From positions 1-64,000 of the forward strand of contig CASEYW010000028.1 in assembly GCA_949292215.1 (NCBI GenBank): DNA of 64,000 nt, written 5' to 3'. The position numbers were made by a program, and so were the translations under genes. Of the stretch, positions 1 through 10,000 are shown piece by piece; the first letter of the stretch is position 1; each line of letters starts with the position of its first letter. The notes under the pieces were generated by a model, which worked only from the letters and a program-made list of their open reading frames with translations, had not been told where the DNA came from and searched no databases. The stretch comes from an uncultured bacterium (GTDB lineage: Bacteria; Verrucomicrobiota; Lentisphaeria; Victivallales; UBA1829).

Positions 1-11
1 AAGAGGAGAGC

Positions 12-56
12 GCGAGAGGAGAAGAACCGCTTTTCAAAGCGGTTTTCGCCTCTCGC
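12..56 (-). terminator. Hairpin downstream of serS, probable terminator
   Basis: A long interrupted inverted repeat lies 30 bases past the serS stop. The outer arms are GCGAGAGG (12-19) and CCTCTCGC (49-56); the inner arms are AACCGCTT and AAGCGGTT. No clear T-tract follows on the minus strand within the window, so it could also be an RNA-stabilising hairpin. It is placed as the end of the three-gene minus-strand operon. Confidence 0.5.
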
Positions 57-86
57 ATCCCATAGCGCCAGAAAAGAAGGCGCGCG

Positions 87-1337
87 TTATTTTGCGGGCG
101 GTTCGATCTTGTCGAATCCGGTATAGGGACGGAGGACCTCCGGAACAACGACGGAGCCGTCGGCCTGCTGGTAATTTTCCAGAATGCAGATGGCGACGCG
201 GTCGGTCGCGGCAGTCGCGCTGATCGTATGGACGAATCCTTTGGAGCCGTCTTTGCCTTTATAGCGGATATTCAGGCGGCGGGACTGAAATTCCGTCAGA
301 TTGGTGTTCGAGGTGACTTCGCGATATCCGTTGAAGCTTGGATACCAGGCCTCGATATCATACTTCCGGTATCCCGGTGCGCCCATGTCGCCGACGCAGA
401 CATCGACCACATGATAGGGCAGTCCGAGCTTCTGCAGGAGCATTTCCTCATTTTCGAGCGCGAACTTGTGCTGGTTGACCGAATCTTCGGGCTTGCAGAA
501 AATAATCTGTTCGACCTTGTGGAACTGATGCACGCGGAAGATGCCGCGGCTGGCTTTTCCGTAGCTTCCCGCCTCGGTGCGGAAGCAGGGAGAGTAGGCC
601 GTGTAGAAGATCGGAAGTTTTTCCGCGTCGAGCGTTTCATCCGCGTGGAATCCGACGAGGGTCTGTTCCGAGGTGCCGATCAGGGCGAGGTCTTCGCGTT
701 CCAGTTTATAGGTCTGATCGGCGAAGAAGGGCAGGTAGCCTGTTCCGTAGAGGGTGCGCTCTTTGGCGAGACAGGGCGTGATCATCGGGGTGAAGCCGCG
801 CTTGATGAGTTCGGCTTTGACCCAGGTGTAGAGGGCGTCGCAGAGAAGGGCGCCTTTCCCTTTCCAGTAGTAGAAGCCGGACTGGGCGACTTTCGCGCCG
901 CGTTTGATATCAAGAATATCAAGGGATTCGCCGAGTTCGACATGGTCGCGGATTTTGAAATCGAATTCGCGGATGGTCCCGACTTTGCGGATCTCCTTGT
1001 TGTCGGCATCGTCCTTGCCCATCGGGACCTCGGGATCGAGGATATTCGGCAGCCAGGAGAGTGCTGCGTCGAGCTTGTCTCCGAGCTCCTTTTCCTGGAT
1101 TTCGAGCGCTGCGAGTTCTTCTTTCATTGCCTTGACCTGTTCGCGCGCTGCGGGATTGGTCTGGCATTCCTTGCTCAAACGGTTGCGTTCGGAGCGAAGA
1201 GCTTCCGCCTTCTGGGTGACTTCACGCCGTTCCTTGTCGAGCGCGGCGATCGCATCCACATCGGCGTCGCTGCCTCTGAGTTTGCAGTTCTGTTTGACAA
1301 AATCAAGATTTTCGCGGATATATTTGATGTCGATCAT
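87..1337 (-). CDS. serS: Seryl-tRNA synthetase
   Basis: Class II aminoacyl-tRNA synthetase that charges tRNA-Ser with serine in the cytoplasm. The 416-residue length is normal for the family. The N-terminal ~110 residues form the expected charged two-helix coiled-coil arm. Motif 2 is visible around residues 248-270 (FRTEAGSYGKASRGIFRVHQ). Near residue 367 motif 3 reads TISATAATDRVAICILENYQ, closer to the NATMCATTR style of eukaryotic-like SerRS than to the usual bacterial NGSG version. The start is ATG at 1337 with an AGGAGA ribosome site 9 bases upstream. It is the last gene of an operon, 18 bases after the rpiB-glyA stop. Confidence 0.96.
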   Translation of the reverse strand: MIDIKYIRENLDFVKQNCKLRGSDADVDAIAALDKERREVTQKAEALRSERNRLSKECQTNPAAREQVKAMKEELAALEIQEKELGDKLDAALSWLPNILDPEVPMGKDDADNKEIRKVGTIREFDFKIRDHVELGESLDILDIKRGAKVAQSGFYYWKGKGALLCDALYTWVKAELIKRGFTPMITPCLAKERTLYGTGYLPFFADQTYKLEREDLALIGTSEQTLVGFHADETLDAEKLPIFYTAYSPCFRTEAGSYGKASRGIFRVHQFHKVEQIIFCKPEDSVNQHKFALENEEMLLQKLGLPYHVVDVCVGDMGAPGYRKYDIEAWYPSFNGYREVTSNTNLTEFQSRRLNIRYKGKDGSKGFVHTISATAATDRVAICILENYQQADGSVVVPEVLRPYTGFDKIEPPAK

Positions 1338-1355
1338 AATACTGATTCTCCTGCG

Positions 1356-3077
1356 TTAGAATTGGGGGAGGGGGAACGCCTTCGTGAACGCCCGGACCTC
1401 TTCCGCGATTTTGGCGAGAGCCTCGTCGTTATCCTTGTTTTCGACGGCACGATTGATGAAATCGGCAATTTTGAGCATTTCCGGTTCCTTCATTCCGCGG
1501 GTCGTGACTGCCGGCGTGCCGATGCGGATGCCGCTTGTGACCATCGGTTTTTCCGGATCGAACGGGATCATGTTTTTGTTGACGGTGATAAGGGCTTTGT
1601 CAAGTGCGGTGGCGACGTCCTTTCCGGTCGCATGTTTCGGTCGCAGGTCGACGAGCATGAGATGATTATCCGTTCCACCGGAGACGATCCGGAATCCCTT
1701 GTCGACCAGAGCCTGTGCAAGAACAGCGGCATTTTTGACAAGCTGTTTCTGGTATTCTTTGAATTCCGGTTTCAGCGCTTCGCCGAAGCAGACCGCTTTT
1801 CCGGCAATGACGTGCATCAGCGGACCTCCCTGAATGCCGGGGAAGACTTTCGAGTTGACCGCTTTGAGATACTCTTCCTTGCAGAGAATGAGTCCGCCGC
1901 GGGGACCGCGCAGGGTCTTGTGCGTGGTGGTTGTGACGATGTCGCAATAGGGAACCGGAGAGGGATGGATGCCCGCTGCAACAAGTCCGGCGATGTGCGC
2001 CATGTCCACCATCAGTTTGGCCCCGACGGAATCCGCGATCCGGCGGAGGGCGGCAAAATCAATTGTGCGCGGATAAGCGCTGGCTCCCGCGACGATCAGC
2101 GCGGGCCTGTGTTCCGTTGCAAGGCGCTGGACTTCCTCGTAGTCGATGGTTTCGGTGTCCTTGGAGACTCCGTAGGGGACCACGTTGTAGAGCTGTCCGC
2201 TGAAGTTCATCTTGTGTCCGTGGGTCAGATGTCCGCCGTGGTCGAGGCTCATGGCGAGGATGGTGTCGCCGGGTTTGATCAGCGCGAAATAGGCAGCCAT
2301 GTTTGCCTGTGATCCGGAATGGGGCTGAACGTTCGCGGCTTCCGCGCCGAAGAGCTTGCAGGCTCGTTCGATGGCGATGCGTTCAACTTCATCAACGAAT
2401 TCACATCCGTTGTAATAACGCTTTCCGGGATATCCTTCGGCATATTTGTTTGTCAGAACGGAACCCTGGGCGGCACGGACCGCTGTGCTGGTGAAATTTT
2501 CGGAAGCGATGAGTTCGATGCCTTCGAACTGTCTTTTCGCTTCCTTGTCGATCCATCCGGCAATTTCGGGATCTGCGGAACGGATGGCGGCGATGTCGTC
2601 ATACGAGTCCTTTTCCAGATTGGCGAGACGTCTTGCGTGACGGCCCTCTGTGCAGACAAACGGGGTTTCAAGCCATACGGAGACAATTTCACGGACCTCA
2701 TTTCCGCTGACGTAATCCGCTGGAATCACGATGACATTCGAGCAGTTGTGGTCACGGCTGGCCTTTGCGAGTTTTGCATTGTAAGCGACCGCCGCGCGAA
2801 CGCCGTGGAAACGGTTCGCCACTACCGCCATGCCGATTCCGGAACGGCAGATAAGGATTCCTTTCTCAATTTCTCCTTTGGAGACGGCTCGCGCAAGGGC
2901 CGCGCCGAATTCATTGTAGTCGTCATTCGGATCGAGCGCCGACGGTCCGCAGTCGATGACTTCGAGTCCTTTTGCGGAGAGTTCGGCGGTCAACTCCTTT
3001 TTCAGTTCGAATCCGCCGTGATCGGATGCAATGCCGATCCGCATGTCGTTCTTTGTCCAGTCAGTGATGGCTTTCAT
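1356..3077 (-). CDS. Fused ribose-5-phosphate isomerase B / serine hydroxymethyltransferase
   Basis: One 573-residue frame holds two enzymes. Residues ~12-155 are RpiB, which interconverts ribose-5-P and ribulose-5-P: ASDHGG at 17-22 and the catalytic Cys77 in ICRSGIG. Residues ~165-573 are GlyA, which interconverts serine and glycine with tetrahydrofolate: [19 protein letters not shown], and the PLP lysine in [14 protein letters not shown] near residue 383. Both halves keep their key residues and near-normal length (about 150 and 410 residues). The start ATG at 3077 has an AAAGGA site; an internal ATG ([11 protein letters not shown]) is 11 codons later. The gene begins 15 bases after the phosphatase gene and precedes serS. 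The ywlE-rpiB-glyA order is known from Bacillus, so the fusion joins genes that are near neighbours there. Confidence 0.93.
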   Translation of the reverse strand: MKAITDWTKNDMRIGIASDHGGFELKKELTAELSAKGLEVIDCGPSALDPNDDYNEFGAALARAVSKGEIEKGILICRSGIGMAVVANRFHGVRAAVAYNAKLAKASRDHNCSNVIVIPADYVSGNEVREIVSVWLETPFVCTEGRHARRLANLEKDSYDDIAAIRSADPEIAGWIDKEAKRQFEGIELIASENFTSTAVRAAQGSVLTNKYAEGYPGKRYYNGCEFVDEVERIAIERACKLFGAEAANVQPHSGSQANMAAYFALIKPGDTILAMSLDHGGHLTHGHKMNFSGQLYNVVPYGVSKDTETIDYEEVQRLATEHRPALIVAGASAYPRTIDFAALRRIADSVGAKLMVDMAHIAGLVAAGIHPSPVPYCDIVTTTTHKTLRGPRGGLILCKEEYLKAVNSKVFPGIQGGPLMHVIAGKAVCFGEALKPEFKEYQKQLVKNAAVLAQALVDKGFRIVSGGTDNHLMLVDLRPKHATGKDVATALDKALITVNKNMIPFDPEKPMVTSGIRIGTPAVTTRGMKEPEMLKIADFINRAVENKDNDEALAKIAEEVRAFTKAFPLPQF

Positions 3078-3092
3078 TTGGAATCCTTTCGA

Positions 3093-3578
3093 TTATGGGA
3101 TGTTGTTCTTTGGTTTGTTGTCGTGTTCCGCCAGAAGTTCGCGGAAAAGGGTTTCGAGCGGTGTTTTCATTTCCCCGAAGCAGGTCTGATAGTCGTTCAG
3201 GGTGCCGCCGAAGGGATCGGCAATGTCGCGGTGCCGGTCGTTCCGGCCGTAGAAGGAGAGGATTGTGATTTTCCCGGCGGCCTCCGGAAAGAGGGCGGCG
3301 GCGTTTGTTTTATGCGGCCCGGTCATGGCGACGATCCGGTCGGCGTTCCGGACGAGGGAAGCATCCAGTGCGGCGCTCCGGTGGCCGGAAATGTCGATCC
3401 CGAGCCGTTTCATCGTTTCGATCGCCTGAGGGGAGGGGGCGCTTCCCCTGTCTGCATAAATACCCGCGGAGTCCGCGGAAAGCCACTCGGTTCCCGTCTG
3501 ACGGCAGAGATAATTGAAATATCCTTCCGCCATCGGGCTCCGGCAGGTGTTGCCTGTGCATACGAACAGCACTTTCAT
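3093..3578 (-). CDS. Low-molecular-weight phosphatase, YwlE-type (possible protein-arginine phosphatase)
   Basis: 161 residues, beginning MKVLFVCTGNTCRSPMAEG. The P-loop CTGNTCRS occupies residues 7-14 (C-x5-R-S), and the general-acid loop DPFGG is present near residue 130. The threonine at P-loop position 11 is the residue known from Bacillus YwlE to favour phosphoarginine; classical tyrosine phosphatases of this fold usually have isoleucine or leucine there. The reading frame is open for 58 codons upstream (to 3752), but that part is low-complexity and Lys/Phe-rich, and the P-loop begins at the usual distance from ATG 3578, so that start is chosen. It is the first gene of the operon with rpiB-glyA and serS. 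A McsB-like arginine kinase partner is not in this window. Confidence 0.88.
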   Translation of the reverse strand: MKVLFVCTGNTCRSPMAEGYFNYLCRQTGTEWLSADSAGIYADRGSAPSPQAIETMKRLGIDISGHRSAALDASLVRNADRIVAMTGPHKTNAAALFPEAAGKITILSFYGRNDRHRDIADPFGGTLNDYQTCFGEMKTPLETLFRELLAEHDNKPKNNIP

Positions 3579-3824
3579 CTCTGATGAGTCTCCCAGATGT
3601 TGAAATGAATAATATACTTCACTTCCGGAAAAATTCACGCGGAAAAGGAAAGAAAAGCAAAAAAGATTTTTTCCGGCCTTTCTTCTTTTTTCCGAAGCGG
3701 CGGCGCTCTCTTTTTTTTGCTTTCCATTTTGTGAAGAAAACGGCGGATTCATGTTAAAACAGGTAAAATTAAAAAAAAAAATAAAAAAAATGCTTTTTTT
3801 CCATTCAAATCGTTGAACTTACAC

Positions 3825-3853
3825 TTGATTTTTTGCTTCTAATGGTTTATAAG
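3825..3853 (+). promoter_or_regulatory. Promoter of the leader ORF / giant-protein transcript
   Basis: TTGATT (3825-3830), a 17-base spacer, then TATAAG (3848-3853). This predicts transcription from about 3860, which gives a short 5' end before the leader ORF at 3901 and about 175 bases before the giant gene. The region just upstream (3769-3800) is strongly A/T-rich, like an UP element. Confidence 0.6.
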
Positions 3854-3900
3854 TGTAGCGTGTACGTTTAACTGAAAAAGCAAAGCAAGGAGTTGTTTTT

Positions 3901-3981
3901 ATGCACATGGTTCCATCTTATGCCGGAAAAAACTTATTTCGCGGTAGAGGTAAATCTCATCAAAGCCCAGTCGTCGGGTAA
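3901..3981 (+). CDS. Short upstream leader ORF, 26 codons
   Basis: ATG at 3901 is preceded by an AAGGAG ribosome site (3887-3892) at ideal spacing and followed by 26 sense codons and TAA. The product starts MHMVPSYAGKNLFRGRGK and is basic and Gly-rich. It lies between the promoter and the giant gene, ends 56 bases before that start, and is in a different frame; an in-frame TAA at 4011-4013 rules out a simple N-terminal extension of the giant gene. It could be a translated leader peptide or the translated face of a structured leader RNA. No family is recognised. Confidence 0.45.
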   Translation: MHMVPSYAGKNLFRGRGKSHQSPVVG

Positions 3982-4037
3982 AACCGGAACAACTTCATTG
4001 AACAGAAAAATAAGCTTAAAAAAGCAGGAGAAATATT

Positions 4038-7000
4038 ATGGCCACAGAACGGATGGGACAGTTTTGGGAATTTGTGTATGGAAGCGAAATTCGGGGCGGA
4101 GATGCCGTCTTCAGAGCCACATCCATCATCGGCGGCGATCAGGGCGGGCAGTATTTCCTGAATCAGAATGAGTCTACACTGGTTCCCCCCTATCAGGGGG
4201 ATTCCTATAAAGATGCCGCACTGGAATTTACCGGAGACAACAACCTGCTGATCATCGGCGGAAATTATGATTCCAATTTCAATCCCGATTACACGGTGCG
4301 TACAAACAAGTCCGGCTCTCCCGCGTCCAGGTACAATTTCGAATATGTCGCAGGTGCAATGGTAACGGAAGGCGGGTATGCCTATCGCCGGGATGAAATT
4401 TACAGTTATCAGCTTCAGGGTTATTCCTTTGCTACGACAGATGGCGAGACCGGGGCTTTTGTCGCATTGAACCGTTACGGGGAGGTCTCGCTCAATCAGG
4501 AGGAGCGGACCTGGAGAAAAGAGAACGGCGAGATCAAGATCTATGATGCGGAGGGAACACTGGTCGGCACCCTTGAGGGGAATATCATTGTCAACCACGA
4601 TAGCGGAAAATTCTTCTCTCTGACCGGTGTTCAGCTCGGGTTCGTTGACGATGACGGAACCTTGAAGCATTTCAACGGTGAGAAATTCCTTGACGATGAC
4701 AACAATGTTGTAACAGACAACCTCAAAAACATCGGACACATGCAGGACGGTCTCCTGATTGGTCCGGACGGCAGGATCCAGTCCTTCACAATCTTCGGCG
4801 ATACCGTTGATACCGGCCTTTTCATTCAGAATGGAAAAGTCTTTTCCGGGACTACGGAAATCGGTACCCTGAACGGCAACTGGATCGAAACTCCCCTGGG
4901 ATTGTGTTACCTCTCTTCCGATGGGCTGAGCGCTCCGCTGGAGGCCACCTGGAGACGCACCGCGAACGGGTATGATCTGTTCAACGAAATTGGCGACAAA
5001 ATCGGCTCCATTTCCGATGTGAATTCTTCTGTTGTTCTGAACGATGCCGGAGAGCAGGCGTATTTTACTTCTGTTAAAAAAGAGGTCGCAGGAGAGATCA
5101 TTACCGTCAATCAGTTCGCCGGGTATCTGCTGGAGGGAACTTCTTATATCGTAGATACGGCTGGAGGGAAAACCTCCGGCGATTTGTATGTTTTGAACTC
5201 TTCCGGAACGGTGTCTGCTGTCACATCAAACAACAATCCTGTAACATGGTCCGTGAATGATTCGGTTTATTCCGTGGAATGGAATATTTCCTTGACGACA
5301 ACAATGACTGGAACTATCCAGGGGGATCTGATAAAAACAGAAATAGGAGAAGGTTCCGTTACTTATTATAGTAATTCAACTTCCCCTACCGGGACTTATG
5401 ATTATGAGGAGCTTGGCCTTCTTTATCAAGTGACCTCCTCCGGGCGTCTTATTCAGCTTCGTGCCCCGAGAATTCAAGCCGGTTCATGGGAGGGAGTTCC
5501 CGAGTATCGGTATGGTTCAGAGCTGATGTATGATGATGAAGATTATGTTTATCAAGCTTATTTCAATGGTGTACGTAGCTCTAAAGAGGTGATTGGTTTT
5601 CTTACGGAAGAGGGAATTCTTCAGTGGAATTCCGTTACAGAACAGCTTGTGACAGAATTCAAGGCAAGTGGAACATCCTCATCATTCAAAGAGTGGTTCG
5701 AAACAGCGCATTCAGAGGACCAGAGCCTTTATCAGTCATCCCTTCTGTATTATGTTTTTGATTACACCACGTCCTATGCTTCGGATGAATATTACAGAAC
5801 CTGGTCCGGTACATTCGTTGACGAGGAGGGAACAGAGGTTCTTCTGGATGCGAATAATCAATATCTGGGATTCAATGATGGTTCTTCCCTCTGGTTTGAG
5901 GTGGCTTACGGCAGTAATTCCTGGGCGGCGCAGAAAACCATCAGCGCGGTCAAGTTTGATAGAGCGGGGCAGGTCAATTTCACCGCACAGACCGGTGGTA
6001 TCAATCCTTCCCTTTCCGGAGCGGAGAACATTTACGATGCCGCGGCGATGGATCGGAATATCCGCATCAAGGCGGAGAATATCAACTTGATTCCGCAGGG
6101 TGGCGACTCTGTATTAACATATCGCAGCGGAAGTTCTTCTTTTGATGCGTATGGAATTCTTTCCGGTTCGGGATCTGATGTTGATGGTTCTTCCGCTACG
6201 GATTCCGGACTTTTGCAGATCCTTTCCGATCTGCCCGCGGAGATTACTGCGAGTGCGACCGCGTCTGTGACCGGTTTGCTTAGTGAGAGTCAAGAAGCTG
6301 TCAGCAATTCCAGTGACAATACGATTCAGGCAGCGGCGATCCGAGCCGATGATTTTTATCTCAAGAACAACTTCATCGGGAATTTGTCTGCGGATGTAAC
6401 GTTTACAAATCATCAATATGTCGATGGTATGGAACTGTCAGGAAACAAGATTTCCGCACAGGGGATCTGGGCACTTAAGAAAAACATTGAAGTTTCCGGG
6501 TTCTGGGGAGATACCAGTAACGACGATATGCTGAGAGGGATTATCACCGCGGCTGTTCGAAATGTGGAGCTGTTCAATACGCCGGACTACTGGAAACCCC
6601 AAGCAACAGATGGTGATATCCCGGAGGCTTTGGCTACCATTTCTGATAATGCGATCGGAGCATACGGTCTGCGGGCGGATGCCGGAAGTCTCCTCTTGAC
6701 ATCCTACAACGGAACTATTGAAACGACGGTGGATGACGTTGAAATGCGGGCAACGACCAACAGCACGAGAGATCCTGTTGCAACCATTGCGAACAATACG
6801 GTTTATTCGAGAGGTCTTTCCGCCGCAAATATCTCCTTTACGGGAATGTTTACAGGTGATATTACCTCCTACATGAATCATGTCTGGCAGGTGCGGAATG
6901 GCGGCGAGCCGGAAGGACTCGGCAATGAAATTGCCACAGCTGCTATTTATGCGGATACGACCATCACCTTCTCGGGGCGGATGAACGGTTCTCTGACCGT

Positions 7001-10000
7001 CTATACAAATGATGTCGGAGATATAAAGGAGTCCAGCAGTTTGATTGATCCCGGACTCAATGTTTATACCGCGGGTATTTATGCCGGAAGCAGTTTGACA
7101 TTGAATAACGGCAACTCTCTCCTCGCCGCAGATATCCGGACGGAAACGTATGATGTGCAAGTTTATACAAAGGGTGGGGAAAACGCTTACGGCATTTACG
7201 CTCCGACTCTCTCCGCTTCCGCGATGGATTCGGAAATTCATGTAACCACAGATTCTTCTGTGGGTCGTGCCATTGCGCTCTGGGTCACCACTTACAAGAA
7301 CGCCGCGGATGCGACATTTGATATCACCGGCAATATTACTCTTGATGGCCGTTCCGACTCCAGCGCGTCAGAAGTTCGTGTTGCTGTTTTGAAAACTGCA
7401 AACGATCTGAATATCCGCATTGCTTCCAATATCATCATTGACCCCACCGGGGCAACCGAGGCCCGTTATGCCGTCTTCTCCGGCAATGTGACAGGGCCGA
7501 ATTCTTTTGTCAAACAGAGTTATGACGATATTGTGGAAATTGCCTCCGGAGCGGAAATTGTCGGCAACTTCGATCTGACGGAAGGGAAGAATACTTACAC
7601 CATCGACAGCAATGCGACAATCACAGGCGACCTGCTTTCCATGAACGGCACCACCAATATCGAGTTCGTTCTGAACCGCTGGCGTGCCGTTGATGATGTC
7701 GGCTGGGAATCGCAGGGGGCGCACAACGAAAACTTCATCATCAACTCCCTCACGGGAGAAACGGGAACGGAAACCGGCGTCAACATCACGGTCAACCTGA
7801 ACGAGGCGAAAGACGGAACCTATAAGCTCATTTCCGGTCTGAACAACAAAGACCGCTGGCTTGACTACTGGGTGGAGCCCTCCAAGCCGGTCTACATCAC
7901 GCTGACCTTCGATACCCTGCAGGATGTCCGCTTCACCTTTGCCGGAGTCACTCCGGATGCGGACGGCGTGTATACCGTGGAACAGACAATGCTCTCTGAC
8001 GACGGAAAAAATGCTTTTGTTGTTACCGCTTATCTGACCGGAAACACCAGCACCAATCCGGGCGAGCTGACGATTGATGTGGATCGGGAAATTGACCTGA
8101 CTGCAACGGAACTTGTCGCGAATTCGGTCTCCTTTACCACGATCGAGGACGAGGATGAGAATCTGCTGAAGGTTTCCTGGCGGTCCGGAGTTTCCAACGC
8201 GGAAAAAGGCGATTGCAGATACCGCCTCACATACACGGAAACGAATAAGAAGACCGGTATTTCCGAAGAAAAGAGCGTGGATTATACAAACGGAACGTTC
8301 CAGGCGGATATTGAGACAAGCGATGAGGTTGAAATCTCCGATCTTGCGGTTTATCTGATCGAAGAGGTTCCGCCGGTTTCCGACATCAAATGGAATGCCG
8401 AGACGAATTCTCTCTCCTGGAATGCGGTATCCGGTGTCAGCGACCTCTCCAATTGCGTCTATCGTGTGACTTTCCAGGTTCGAGGCGAAGATGGAACCGT
8501 TACGACCCAGATTGCGGATTATGGTACTGGGACTACCTCCTGCACGCTGGAGGTGAATGGAGAAGTCGTCGGAACCCCGGTTGTGGAATTCGTCCGCTTG
8601 GGCGATCCCATGGATGGCTGCAAGGTCGAGGAGAAAGACGATACAACGACTCTTGTCTCCTGGACGCCTCCCTCCGCGGACAGCATGGGCGCCCGTGAAT
8701 ATTCCTACAGCCTTTCGTATGTAATTTCGACAATGGACGAAAATGGAACGGTGATCGCATCCGAGATGAAGACCGTGGTGTATGATTCCTCAAAGACCAG
8801 TGTCACAATCTCTCATGAGACGAATCAGACAGTCTCCGATGTGACGGTCAGTCTGCAGGAATCCATGTGGAAAGATGTCTCCACCGTTTCCCTGACGTCT
8901 GCCTACAATTCGGATACGGATACGGTCCGTCTGGACTGGTCCTACTGGGGACCCTCGCTGAACAACAACTATCAGTATGAAGTGGAGTACTCCATCATCA
9001 CGTATGATGAAAACGGTTCGGAAATCGACCGGACCAATTCCATTGTGGCAAATCTTGCCTATAATGCCACCTATTTTGAAATTTACGATATTCTGGAAAA
9101 CCAGAAAGTGATTGCCCGTGTCCGGCTGAACAACAAGGGTTCCTCTTCCGCCTATCAGAACGGTGAGTGGTCCCAGACAATTGAAGTGGCCGGGACCGAT
9201 GTCGTGCCCGAGATCGGTCAGCCTGCCGGCACCCGGGTCCGCGGAGGCGAGTCCTCCGTGATGTTCCTGGAATGGAACCGCTGCAGCTGCGAAGCCGGAT
9301 TGAGCTTCTATGAAATCAACTATCTAACCATTGACGACGAGGTCCTGAAAGCCGTCGGAACGATCAAGGAATCGGATCTCTGGGACAGCTTTACCAAACT
9401 CAGCAATCTGCTTGCTTCGGGCAGTTCTGCGGCTTCCGCATTGGGCGGCGTCGATGAGTACGGCAATTACTATTTGACAGCGATTGAAGTCAAGAAGGAT
9501 GACGGATCGACGGAAACGATAGAACTGATTCGCCGCATTACGCTCTTCCGGAAAACGACCACGGCCGATACGCTGTTCGTTTCCGGTCTTGACAACGGTC
9601 TGAATCTCTACTGGAGAGTCCGTGCAGTTTCCAATACCTATCAGGGGGAACAGCGGCCCGACAGTCTTGAGGGAAATAAGGCGAGTGGCGTCGGCGAATG
9701 GACTCTGGGCGACTCAATCAAGATCGACACCAAGGATTTGACTCCGCCGGAAATCATCGACTCCTCCAAGGCCGAGGCGATCAATACGCAGCAGAACGTT
9801 TTCTATATTGCGAACAATCTGACGGATGCAGAACGCACGATCTCTGTGAAATGGGAGAATTTTGCAGAAGATCCGGTCGGCGGCACCGGGCTGAAGGGGT
9901 ACAAGCTCTATTATGTCCAGCTGGATGAGTCCGGAAATGAGATCGGAGAATATCAGTACTGTCCTCTCGCAGAATATTCCGGACAGGGATCGTTCTCCAT

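Noticed and set aside
228..2312. 694-codon open frame antisense to serS and rpiB-glyA
   Set aside because: It overlaps two clear enzyme genes completely; the codon pattern is a mirror of theirs and no protein family is visible.
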